Source: Ligustrum vulgare (Eukaryota; Streptophyta; Magnoliopsida; Lamiales; Oleaceae). From it: 64,000 nt of DNA. Positions 33,122 to 43,300 of this stretch are shown here, one piece after another; the stretch's first letter is position 1, and every line of letters starts with the position of its first letter. The notes below the pieces were generated by a model. The model saw only the letters and a program-made list of their open reading frames with translations. It was not told the DNA's origin and did no database searches. The position numbers were made by a program, and so were the translations under genes. Location of the stretch: NCBI GenBank assembly GCA_963555705.1, contig OY743172.1, positions 23,373,446-23,437,445 of the forward strand, given 5' to 3'.

Positions 33122-34076
33122 TGATCCCTATCTTGATACAATGAAATAATGGGATCATTGTTCCTTCATATTTATCCCATTCCATTGTGGCTGAAAAGAA
33201 CCGGATATATATGTTCGTACTTTTTATAACTTCAGTAAATCTTCGGACTGCCTTTTTAACATCTATGGAAAGTTGTAAGATTTCCCTTAGATCTTTGCTT
33301 TGATATATGCAGAGTATATTCCCTAGTTCAAAGTAATTTTGAACCCAATTGGCTAGCGCTTCTGGATAGAAATTTATCTTATTATATTTTCAATAGTGTA
33401 TGGTCTTCATCCATTTCCCTACTTCGAGATACCAATCTGACAGTATATTGAAAATAACAAAAAAGAAGAGAACTTCTTCATAGTTATCTTTGTTTGATAA
33501 TTTTTGTTCGTGGCAAACTTTTACCACATCTTTTGGATTTATTCGCTCAATACGGGTTTTGGAATCATTTTCATTCCTCTGTGAAGAGGTTTCCATAACC
33601 TTCTTGGTATCTTGATTATCCTTCTTGAATGAAGGCTTTGCATCCGTTTCCATATTTTCAGTGCAAACATTAGGATAATTTTTTTCCTGTGAAAGGATTC
33701 CTAATATTATCTTGTCTTTCCATTTATCCTCGGGAAGAGCGCTAGTATTCATAAGACCCGGTGAAGGGTTACTAGACTTTGTACAAGTATTTTCTGCCGA
33801 ATGGACTATCTCGGTACTGCCTAGAAGGCTTTCTTGTATATTTTGAATTTGCATCTCCAAACAAGAGACTTTAAGTTCAAGTATCTGGACTTTTGTCTTT
33901 AATTCCTTCAGCTCTATCTCTGCTAAGATAATCAGGAAGAAAATTAGACTGTCCTTTAATATATTCAATATCAAACTTGAAATATGAAAATCATATCTGG
34001 ATTCTGATAATGTATCTATTGGCAATAGATGGATCAATATTATTTTATAAAAATACTTTAACTTGTGTATTATCAA
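33122..34076 (-). pseudogene. transactivator/inclusion-body-like protein of the pararetrovirus
   Basis: One frame is open from 34076 to the TAA near 33122 apart from a single stop at 33390-33392. The N-terminal half has a coiled coil (ELKELKTKVQILELKVSCLE) and a polar, charged spacer. The C-terminal half includes NWVQNYFELGN and IYIRFFSATMEWDKYEG. This layout and position, directly after RNase H, fit the transactivator (TAV) gene of caulimovirids. The family assignment is from recalled features and gene order, not from an alignment. Confidence 0.5.
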
Positions 34077-34080
34077 TTCT

Positions 34081-35263
34081 AATCAAGAACTTTTTTGGTA
34101 GCAAGTAATCTTCATATTTTTGTATTCCTCGCTTCACAGCAATGAGCTCTTTTCTATTTGTTTCATACCTCGTTTCAACTTCTTTATATCCTGCAAGTAT
34201 TTCAGGACAAGAACAATCATTTTCACATTTATATTCTTTATGGTTCTTTTTTACCTTAAGTACTGCTCCCCAATAGTTATCTGAAGCGTCAGTTTCAAGG
34301 ATAAAGAAATATTCTTCCTGTAGAATAATAAGTTTTGGTAGATTTTTTAATTCATCTTTTACCTTCCTGATGTTTTTGCGATCTTGTTCATCCTAAGACT
34401 ACATTACATTTTCCCTTAATTTTGGTAGAAAGTAATTTTTTAACTTGGCACAATTTTCAATAAATCCTTCAGCATAATTTAATATACGGAGGAAACTTTG
34501 TAAATGTTTTTTATCTTTGATTTCTTTAGGAAAATCTTGAAGTTTTTCACCAATATGAGATTGCAGTTGTAATTCTCCTTCTTTTATAAATAATCCAAGA
34601 AATTCTATCTCTATTTTTGCTATCTCAGCTTTCTTTTGAGAAAGTGTAATACCATGTTTTTTCATGATATAACAAAAATTTTCAAAATGTTCAATATGTT
34701 TGTTCATATCTTTTGAATGAATAAGTAAATCATCTATCTAGACAATACAAAAATAAGTAATAGATTTTATTACCTCATCCATTTTTCTTTGGAATATTTG
34801 TGGTGCATTTTTCAATTCAAATGACATTATATTCTATTCAAATTGGCCTAAAGGATTAGGAGTGCTAAATGCAGTTAAAGATTTGCTATCTTCTGTGAGC
34901 ATAATTTGCCAAAATCTTGATTTACAATCGAACTTTGAAAATATCTTCTTGTTTTATACTTGTTTAATAAGCATGTCTTTATTTGGTAATTAATATCCAT
35001 CAAATTTTGTAACTTCGTTTAGCCTTTTATAGTTAATCATTATTCTGGCTTTTCCTCTTTTTTTTTCACTATATTTTCTAACTATAAATACTGGACTACT
35101 ATGTGAACTTTTACTAGGCCTAATTAGTTTGACTTTTAGTAATTCCTTTATTTGGATTTTAAATTCCTCTTAGTCTTCAACACTGTATTTCATCGGTTTA
35201 ACTCTTACTACAGTATCTGATTTTATAAGCTCTATCTTGGCTTTAACCTTATATGTATCCCAT
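34081..35263 (-). pseudogene. pararetroviral reverse transcriptase / RNase H, broken
   Basis: Reverse transcriptase blocks appear in several frames. At the catalytic site the Ile-Asp-Asp residues are present (34729-34737), but the codon before them is TAG (34738-34740). The following segment ITLSQKKAEIAKIEIEFLGL and the connection region with SFLRILNYAEGFIENCAKL (34399-34707) are typical of caulimovirids rather than LTR elements. RNase H follows with RYETNRKELIAVKRGIQKYE near 34100-34170. Multiple stops. No functional enzyme can be made. Confidence 0.72.
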
Positions 35264-35267
35264 TTTT

Positions 35268-35843
35268 CTAATGGGTTTTCAGAATTTTTTTTCTAAATTT
35301 TTCTAACTTATCTTTTATTGTCATTTTTAGCACATTAATTGGTTTAAATTTTTTTGTACTCCAACATCCAGCACGTTGGTTTGAGGAGCTCTGATGATTA
35401 ATTTCTTTGTAAGCTATGCTTACGGCTCTTGTAATTTTAGGTGTAAAAATTTTATGTGCACAAGGTGTTGTGAACATATATTTATCAATAAGTTGAGTAA
35501 AAGGTGCATATTTTAATAGAAAATTTTGTCCTAATAAAATATCACATCCAATTGTAGTTGACATATATATATTATCAACAAATACTTCTCTAAGAGATAT
35601 TAGAAAATGTATTTGTGTAGCATATTTGCTATATATTATCTTGTTTCCTCCTGCTGTTGTAGTAATTACAACTTTCTTTGAGTCATATTTCCAATATTCA
35701 AATGGTAGTACATTTGGTAAGTAAATGCTTCTAGTACTTCCTGTGTCTAAATAAGCATGAATTTTTATTTTACAATAATTTTTTAAATTGAGTATAACTT
35801 CAATATATGGACTCATGGGATTGGTATTTATTATCCTCTCCAT
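35268..35843 (-). pseudogene. pararetroviral aspartic protease-like segment (second of two)
   Basis: A 191-codon frame with the retropepsin-type active site YLDTGSTRSIY (Asp at residue 33) and the later GCDILLGQNFL motif (residues 99-109). The spacing is right for one retropepsin monomer. It lies directly upstream of reverse transcriptase, the usual position. The frame itself is intact but disconnected from its neighbours by stops. Confidence 0.65.
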
Positions 35844-36099
35844 GGCAACAATGATCTCATATTTTCATCTATCCTTGGTATAATAACTGGATTTTCTTTA
35901 AATGTTATTTTTATATATGTCTAACATATCTTGTAAGGGCTTACTTTTCCAAGAAAGCTCATTCGTAGGAATATAGGTGTTTGGCTAAGCCCGTAATTAT
36001 CATCCTTATATGAGATTATTTCTATTTTATGTTCACCTTGATTCTCTCCTATAATTATAAGAGGGAAATTCAGATATCTTTTTATTTCAATGTTATGTC

Positions 36100-36429
36100 C
36101 TAAGTAATCTTTAAATACATATTTTGTGGTAACTCATAATCTTGTAGGTGGCTAACAAATTTAGCATCTACATGGTTTTTATCTGCTCCTGTATCTATAA
36201 GGACAAGAAGATCATTCTTGATCCCTTCTTGATTGATATATCTAGTCCTGATATAATATTGTGAGCTTGCTGGTTCATCAATACTTTGATTTTTAAGTCG
36301 TTCTATATTAACATTTCCCCTAGGTGGGAATCTTGCAACAATATTTTCTTCTTGTAGCCTCACACTACATTTTCTTATTATTCTTCCTTTAGAATTAATT
36401 TCTTTAGCTTGTTTGTGAAAATTAAGCAT
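36100..36429 (-). pseudogene. protease-like segment (first of two) after the movement-protein region
   Basis: A 110-codon frame ending with LLVLIDTGADKNHVDAKFV. Its DTGA triad (residues 79-82) resembles an aspartic-protease active site, about 500 bp upstream of the better-defined protease. It could be a duplicated protease domain, a diverged one in the movement/protease linker, or a chance motif. Its start touches the end of the upstream frame at 36429. Confidence 0.45.
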
Positions 36430-36839
36430 TATTTGTTATGGTATTGTAACTTCATGTTCCTTATATTTCTAGGCGGAATATACTGTGCCAATTCATCAAA
36501 ATATTTGTGTATTATTATGTTATCTGTTATTTTCCTTAAATTGTTATGATGGCTAGTACTAAAAGCAAATATTGATTTTATGCTTATACTAATAGCTTTA
36601 CTTTTATGTAATATTTTCAAACTTCCAATTTTATAATAGAGATTGAAACTTTGGCCTATATTTTCATCTGTTATTGAGATTGCATAATTTGGTTTTGCTA
36701 TGAATATTATTTTTTGATAAACTAGATTTCCTACAACAGTTCCTAATAGAGCATCTGTAGGATCTTGTAGAATTCTGTTATCCATGCAATAAATTTCAAT
36801 ATGTATATTCATACATTCTCTAAAGAATCCTTTAATCAT
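36429..36839 (-). pseudogene. movement-protein-like segment (30K superfamily, tentative)
   Basis: A 136-codon frame. The part DALLGTVVGNLVYQKIIFIA and the following beta-rich sequence resemble the core of caulimovirid movement proteins, which form plasmodesmal tubules. It lies between the coat-protein-like region and protease. The call is from pattern memory, and upstream residues are in other frames. Confidence 0.5.
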
Positions 36840-37179
36840 AACTTGGATTCCTCCAATTTCAATACATTTTAACTTCTTCCTAATATTTTCTGGGGTATTG
36901 GATAATTTTTTTTACCCATTCTTTAGTAATTATTGAGATTCTGATTTTTCACACTACATCTTCTATGTTAATTGAGATTTTTTTACAATTCATACTTACA
37001 ATTGTTTTGTTCATCCTAGGGAGTATTCATAAGAATCCTTGATGAAATAAATCTTTTTCTTGTAAGTTTAAGATTCTTTTAGTTATCTACTTGTATCTTT
37101 TGCTATCAAATATAATTTCTTGACAAATTCCTTCTACTGAGTCTTCTACTTTCTCAGTTGTTTCAATATCTGATCCTTA

Positions 37180-38903
37180 TACTTATTGAATTCCATTCAT
37201 ATATATATATTTTCTTTAGATTCTTCATCTGATGATGATGTTTTCAACTCATAAATACTACTACATTCACTGTCTAAATTCTCAAAATATTCAATTGGTT
37301 CTATATCACTATCATCTATAAATTCTTCATAAACTTTGCGAGTTTTTATATTCTGTTTATCTTTTCTTTTAGGATATTGGGGGGTTATGTGTCATTCTTC
37401 ATTACAAATAAAGCATCTACATTTTTTGATATATTTATTTTTGGGCTTTTCAGACCAATTTCTTTTCTTGAAATATTTTTTGTATGGCTTGAAGTTTCTT
37501 TTCTTAAACTTTTTAAAGTTTTTGAATCTTCTTTTATGTTTTTTATATGGCTTATATTTCTTTTTATGACATCCAAATTGTTTTGTTTAACCTATATCTT
37601 TGTAACAATATAAAGAGTTCTTCATTATCTTATATGCTTTTTATTTTCTAGTGTTTCTCTACACCAAATACTTATCATTCTTTTTGTAAATTCAATTCTA
37701 CTTTCAAGACTATCTATATATGTTCCTTCTTCATCTCCTTCGGGTAATATTTTATTATATTTTTTTAATAACTTAGTTCCTCATGTGAATGGTAATTTTG
37801 TGAAGTAAGATCTTAAGATTGACTTATTATCTGTATAATCTCCTTGGTTGATTGTATACTATAATTCTTGAAATTTACATGTATATCTTTCTATTTCGCG
37901 CATATCGCATATTCTTAAATTTTCCACTGTAATCATTCCTTCATTATATTCATCTCATTTTCTAACTTCTCCATCAATTGTATATCTATCTCCTAAATTT
38001 TTTTTTTATGAGGGCTCTTTTCAACCTATTTAATATATCTCTTATACTTTGATCATTTATATTATTTCTATTATCTAATGCATCAGTTGTATTTTCTCCA
38101 TATTTTATTCTTCTTTTTGTATTTACAGGTAGTTTTCTCCGCCATTCTGATAATATACCTCTAAAAGTATGTTCTATAAATCCAAATGCTGTATATGTGT
38201 CTCATTTATTAAATTGTATTGCTAAATCAGTACTTTTTGTTTATGTTTCAATAGCTTTATTTGTATCTACACAGTCTAAATCTAACCATATTCCTGTTGT
38301 GTGGATTGGTTCATTATATGATTTGTTGGATTAATTTCTTTTATAGATTGTTTTCTAATATTCCCTCCATATCTATTCTGAGTTTTCCTATATCTTTGAA
38401 ATCCTTCTCTTCTAGGTATGTAAGTTCCATATGGATTACTTGTATCTTCATCACTACTAAATTCTTCTTTTACGTTACTTGCAGACGAGTTTGTATTCAT
38501 TTTAGTATTTTCTACTTGTTTTGTTAATTCTTCTACTTGATTTTTATATTTATCATATTCTTCTCCTATAGATTCTAAGAATTTTCTTTCTAATTCTTCT
38601 ACATCCGTTATCATAAATTGTTTTATTTCAGGTATTTTTTCATTTCATTTAATTTTATCTTTAATTTTTCTTCTGTAATCTTGAGAAGGATTAGTTATAA
38701 TTTTATCTTTTCCTTTTAGATTTTTATCTAATATAACATTTCCTATTTGTAAATTATATTCTAAATTTTCCAGTTTCTTATTCATTTCTTCATATCATTC
38801 GTTCAAATTATTTTTTGGTAAATAAGGATAACTTGGTTTTTTATATTTTTCTACATTTTTAAAAAATTCTTCAATTCTATTTTTTTTCTTCTGATAAATC
38901 CAT
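37180..38903 (-). pseudogene. pararetroviral coat-protein-like region, multiply broken
   Basis: An ATG at 38901-38903, 25 nt after the primer-binding site, opens a frame that stops after eight codons and resumes in others. A Glu/Lys-rich coiled N-terminal region (38614-38282) precedes capsid-like sequence with several TGA codons (38202-38204, 37955-37957). A strongly Lys-rich stretch (about 37569-37420) then leads into a zinc knuckle whose CFICNEE start is followed by TGA (37392-37394) and then H, with Tyr where the last Cys should be. An acidic tail (DSDIEPIEYFENLDSE) follows. Basic region, CCHC and acidic tail in that order are typical of caulimovirid coat proteins. Confidence 0.62.
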
Positions 38904-38927
38904 TTATGATTTTTTGGTTCGTAACAG

Positions 38928-38940
38928 GGCTCTGATACCA
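38928..38940 (-). other. pararetroviral primer-binding site
   Basis: In minus sense TGGTATCAGAGCC, complementary to the 3' end of initiator Met-tRNA, the primer used by caulimovirids and also by many LTR elements. No LTR is next to it, which supports a pararetroviral origin. Confidence 0.7.
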
Positions 38941-38995
38941 ATTTTACTAGGGTGCGCATAACACTCTTTATTTTCTTAGAGAATTATATTCGGAA

Positions 38996-39232
38996 TTATA
39001 ATCGTCTTATGATTCTCGTTATAAATATTTCTTCTTGTCTTATTTCGTTTATTTCTATTAATCTCAAATATTCAATATGTTGTTTAACCAATTTTTTAAG
39101 TTTTTCGTATAATTCTATAACTCTGGTACTTGATTCTCCTTCAATACTAATTAATTCTGTATATTCTCTATATAAACTCTTAATTAAATCTTTCCTTTTT
39201 TCCTCAAGTATGTGTGGGTCGTAAACAGGCAT
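38996..39232 (-). pseudogene. small ORF at the right edge of the pararetrovirus
   Basis: A 78-codon Leu/Ile/Glu/Lys-rich frame (EEKRKDLIKSLYREY, KKLVKQHIEYLRL) with coiled-coil character, located upstream of the primer-binding site. Function unknown. Its end is close to the presumed integration junction. Confidence 0.4.
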
Positions 39233-39260
39233 AAATTTAATTAGGTAAAAACTAATTTTA

Positions 39261-40384
39261 TTATTCTATTTTTGAACAAAAATTTTTTGGGGACTAAATT
39301 GAAGTTGTTTTATAGTTAGATGACTTTAATTGAAAATCCTATATATGAGGGTATTCAAGGAAGTATATATGGTTGAAGTCTATTTTTAAAATGTTATAGT
39401 TTCAAAATCTATTTACCAAAAGATTATGGTTGTGGGATTTATTTATGGATATTCCCCAATTAATTTTTGGGAGATTGTCTAGTTGAAAATTATTAAAAAA
39501 ATATGAAAGTGATGTGTAACACATTGGGTGTGTTCGGCCAATTAATTAGGAGAGAGATTATTTATTTTGGTTTTTTAGATAAAATGTGTTATTAAAATTT
39601 GGAGAGAGAAAATACGTGTGATTAAAAAATGATTTGGAAAATTGTGTAAATTTTGGTTTAAAACACCCATTTAATGGGCCGTTGAACGGAGTGTTAATGT
39701 ATGGTTGTAATTGAATTTGAGGGAAAAATTAAGAAAAAACATCCAGAAGGTCTTATGAATATGTACTTTTGAACTGATAAGATTTCTAATCTAATCTGCT
39801 TGTTAAGTCCCATCAACAACTGTAATTTTTCCATCAAGATAATGTGAAAATTACAGGAGAAATATTCAATTGGTATTGGTAAATGTAATAATTAAGCAAA
39901 CAATGCAATTTAATGATTAATTTCCGAGTCAAAACCTCTCTAAACACGCTTCAAAATCTTGAGCTTAATCAACAAAACCAACGGGGAATTGTAAAGATTA
40001 ATGAAGAACAAGAAAAACATTAATATCCCATTTTAATCAAAGGAAGAAAAGGTAATCCTGCGATTTCCAGGCATGAATTCAGAAATCAAACAAATTTTTT
40101 TAATTATATAAGTAACAAGTAATGAGGGAAGGAAAAACTTTTGATTCTCCTCCTCTTATACTTTTTTCCCAACAAGAAAACAATAAATCCTTTTCTCCCT
40201 TGTAACCAGTCTTCTATTTGGACTAAAATTCTAATGTAACCCATAAAAGCTCCTTGTTTCTTTCTTTATCTTTCTGATGTTTCTTGAATTCTCCGCCTAA
40301 TGAAATGTTGATGGGTCACTAGAGAAGCAACGAGTAAGAGGGGGAGAAAGAAATTAATTTCGGAGAAAAACTAAACAAAAAATC
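39261..40384. other. intergenic DNA and 5' region of the homeodomain gene
   Basis: At 39533-39660 a partial copy of the MITE family of 1902-2335 is present (GTTATTAAAATTTGGAGAGA and following). The remainder up to 40384 should hold the promoter and 5' leader of the homeodomain gene. No unambiguous TATA box was identified. Confidence 0.45.
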
Positions 40385-43300
40385 ATGGAAGAAGGTACGG
40401 ACTTTTTTAAAAAAAATAAATTTCAGTTCATCTTGTTCCGGATCATGATTGCTATAGTTTTTTATGTGTATTTTGATTTCAATTGGTTTGATGCCGTGAC
40501 GGGTTTCTTGGAAATCCCGGATTTGGTGGGTTCTGGGTTTAATCTGACGGTTTTAATTGCATTTTGGGAGAAACTTGCCTGGGCTTGGTTTTAATATCTG
40601 GGTTTTGGTTTGTATTTGTCAATTGCATTTTTTGCCTTTAATTTCACACACACACACACCCACACACACGCACGCACACGCAGTGCGTGATAATATGGCG
40701 TATGAAATTCTAATGATAGGGTGCCTAAGAACAGCCATTGAAGCAGCTGGTAGTTGAGGGCAAAATATAGGCGCCAGGAATTTGTACCTTCGTTTGTGGT
40801 TTGAAAACTGTTCTTGCATTATCCTTTCAAATGCATACTGTACTTGTGGTTCTTTGATCTTATATGACTTGCAAAATTTTCAGATCTCCCTGCTGTAACT
40901 TAATTCACGGTGGATTATTTTTCTTGTTAAAATTTTGCATTTCAGATTTGATTTCTAAATCTAACAACTTAGCATATGTTTGGTAAAATGACACTGCCAT
41001 AGGGATGTTTATATGTTTTTGAAGTGCTGATTGATATAAGTGAAGGCTCTGTACATTAAATTTCGCGTCGAAAGAACTTGTTTGAAGTTCTTGAAAATAA
41101 ACTAACCATGATTTTTGTTGACCTATAAGTATCCTCTATTGATTGGATGAGCTGATTTCGAGTCGCATTATGATGATATGCACCATATTACCTTTGAAGC
41201 TAAGAGATGAATATAAAATAACTCGTGCACGATTAGAGATTTCCCTGTCTAGTTGGAAATATATTTACTTTTTAAAGATGTGAAATGTGCTAAAGTTCCA
41301 ATTGGAATGATTTCCAAATGCTTTATAACAAAGTAAGTATTATATTATTTCTGAAATGTATTCACGCATATCGAATCTGGAAAAGTAAGTAATATTGTTG
41401 AAAATGATGTACACAATTAGGTCTCTTCTATGCACCTTTATAAACTTTTCTGTATTATTTCTTCCTGAAAATAGAGTTAAATCTAGTTTCCTCTGTGATA
41501 CAAGAGTGCCATTTTTATTTTTTATTTTTTGCAATTTAGTCTAATAAGGGCCCTAGTTCTTGGATTAAGGTTTTATTTGTTTATTTGAGCATGAGAAAGA
41601 AACACTGGACTCATTGCTGGTGTATATCATGAGTTCAACTCAGAAACCATTTGGGACTTATGTTGAACGTCATTGTGCATGCTTACTCTAATGTATGTTT
41701 AGCTGATCATCTCAGATATTTAGTATATGTTTGTTTCCAGTTAATCATTTAGAAACATGTGAGATGCGTTCAGAAGATGATAAAGCTCTTGCCGAGAAAA
41801 GCAAAAAAAGGACAGTGAAGACGCGTGCTCAGGTTGATTCTTTGGAAAAATTTTATGATGGTAAACTTTCTCTTCTTTTATGTTATGCCTTCCATATGCT
41901 GTCCCATTAATGTATTATCCTCATACCCAATTGTAAAGAACTTGTCCTTTTTACCAGAACACAAATATCCTACAGAGTCGATGAAATCGCAACTTGCAGA
42001 GTCATTAGGACTCTCAGAAAAACAAATTTCTGGATGGTTTTGCCACAGAAGGTTGAAGGACAAGAGATTGTTGAATGGGGAACCATTTGCAATCGAGAGA
42101 CAAGATCGTTCAAGTGGAATTATACAGGATGGTTGCAGTGGATTTAAGCAAGACTCCTTTGGTAGCACAAAACTGGGAGAAGATAGGAATTTTGACACCA
42201 AGGAAATTGAAAGTCAAAGGTTAGCCGGCCAAGAATTTTCTGCTCCTGAACTCACGTATGAGCCTGGTAATCGCTATACTGGTAACTTTAATTGTATGAA
42301 TGATGCCTCATCAGGAGGTAGTTCATCATTACGCAATATGTCTTCCCATCATAATGGTGACTTTTTCGATTTGGCAAGCTCGAAACGCCTAGCACCAAAG
42401 TTTCCCTTGGATACAAAGGATGTTAAAGGTAGATCTGGCCCATCAGGTTATTTGAAAGTGAAAGGTCAGGCTGAAAATGCTGCTATTACTGCTGTAAAAA
42501 TGCAGCTGGGAGGTCATTACAGGGAAGATGGTCCACCACTCAGTATTGGATTTGATCCACTTCCCCCTGGTGCATTTGAGTCTTCAGAGCAGGAACCAGA
42601 TAATGGTAAATATTTGACTACCCCTTACATCACGCTGTATTACAATATTCTATCTTTACTATATAACCATGCAGGCGTAATTTTATTTTGTGAATTCAAA
42701 CCAGTTTGTCTGTGCTTGAATATAAATATTGGTTTGTTTATCTCCATTTACTTTATGTAGTGTGGTACCTTGTTCAATTAAGTACATGAATTTTGTAACT
42801 CTAATGCTATAGAGTAATGGTTATGGAAGATAATGAAAAGAAGCACACAAGATGGAAAATATAGCCTGTATATAACGGAATTGCTGGTGAGAAGATGGAT
42901 TTTTTAGTATAGAGAAGCATGTTCATATTTTTATGAGAGTTCAGCAAATATTATTTATAATTCTGTATTGAATGCATAACATGTTTAGAAAAATGAGATG
43001 ACTTATAATGTGTGTATGTGGCAACCTGTATGCTACAATACATTAGCAATGTCCACTGGGAGTTACTAAACAGGAGCTACAGAGAAAATGACTTCTGCTG
43101 CTAAAAAGTTACCAATGTAGTAGAAAAAACCTACGCGTTAATGTTTTCTTGCATGGTATGGATTATGGTTGTTTTCAACTCTCTATTTTTCAGAACTTGT
43201 GTTATCATACGACTTTTTCCACTTCTATGAGTGTTTGCTTTTTAGTTTCCGCTTTGCCTTATAATTGCTTATAGTTTGGTAATTTTACTTTCTTAATGTC

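Larger units (their letters stand above)
30500..39260 (-). mobile_element. endogenous pararetrovirus (Caulimoviridae), nearly genome-length, defective
   Basis: An 8.7-kb block (about 8.2 kb without its hAT insertion) close to the size of a whole caulimovirid genome. In minus-strand order it shows a small ORF, a Met-tRNA primer-binding site, coat-protein-like sequence with a Lys-rich region and broken CCHC knuckle, movement-protein-like sequence, two aspartic-protease-like segments, reverse transcriptase with RNase H, and a translation-transactivator-like frame. After these come a promoter-like region and two more small ORFs. A linear copy joined this way fits integration of a circular genome opened between the small ORFs. 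Dozens of stops and shifts make it non-functional. The order of coat before movement protein, plus the transactivator, suggests a cavemo/solendovirus-like lineage; this is inference. Confidence 0.8.

Noticed and set aside
38928..38940. Primer-binding site as evidence for an LTR retrotransposon at 30500-39260
   Set aside because: No LTRs flank the block, and the coat-like, movement-like and transactivator-like segments fit a pararetrovirus better.
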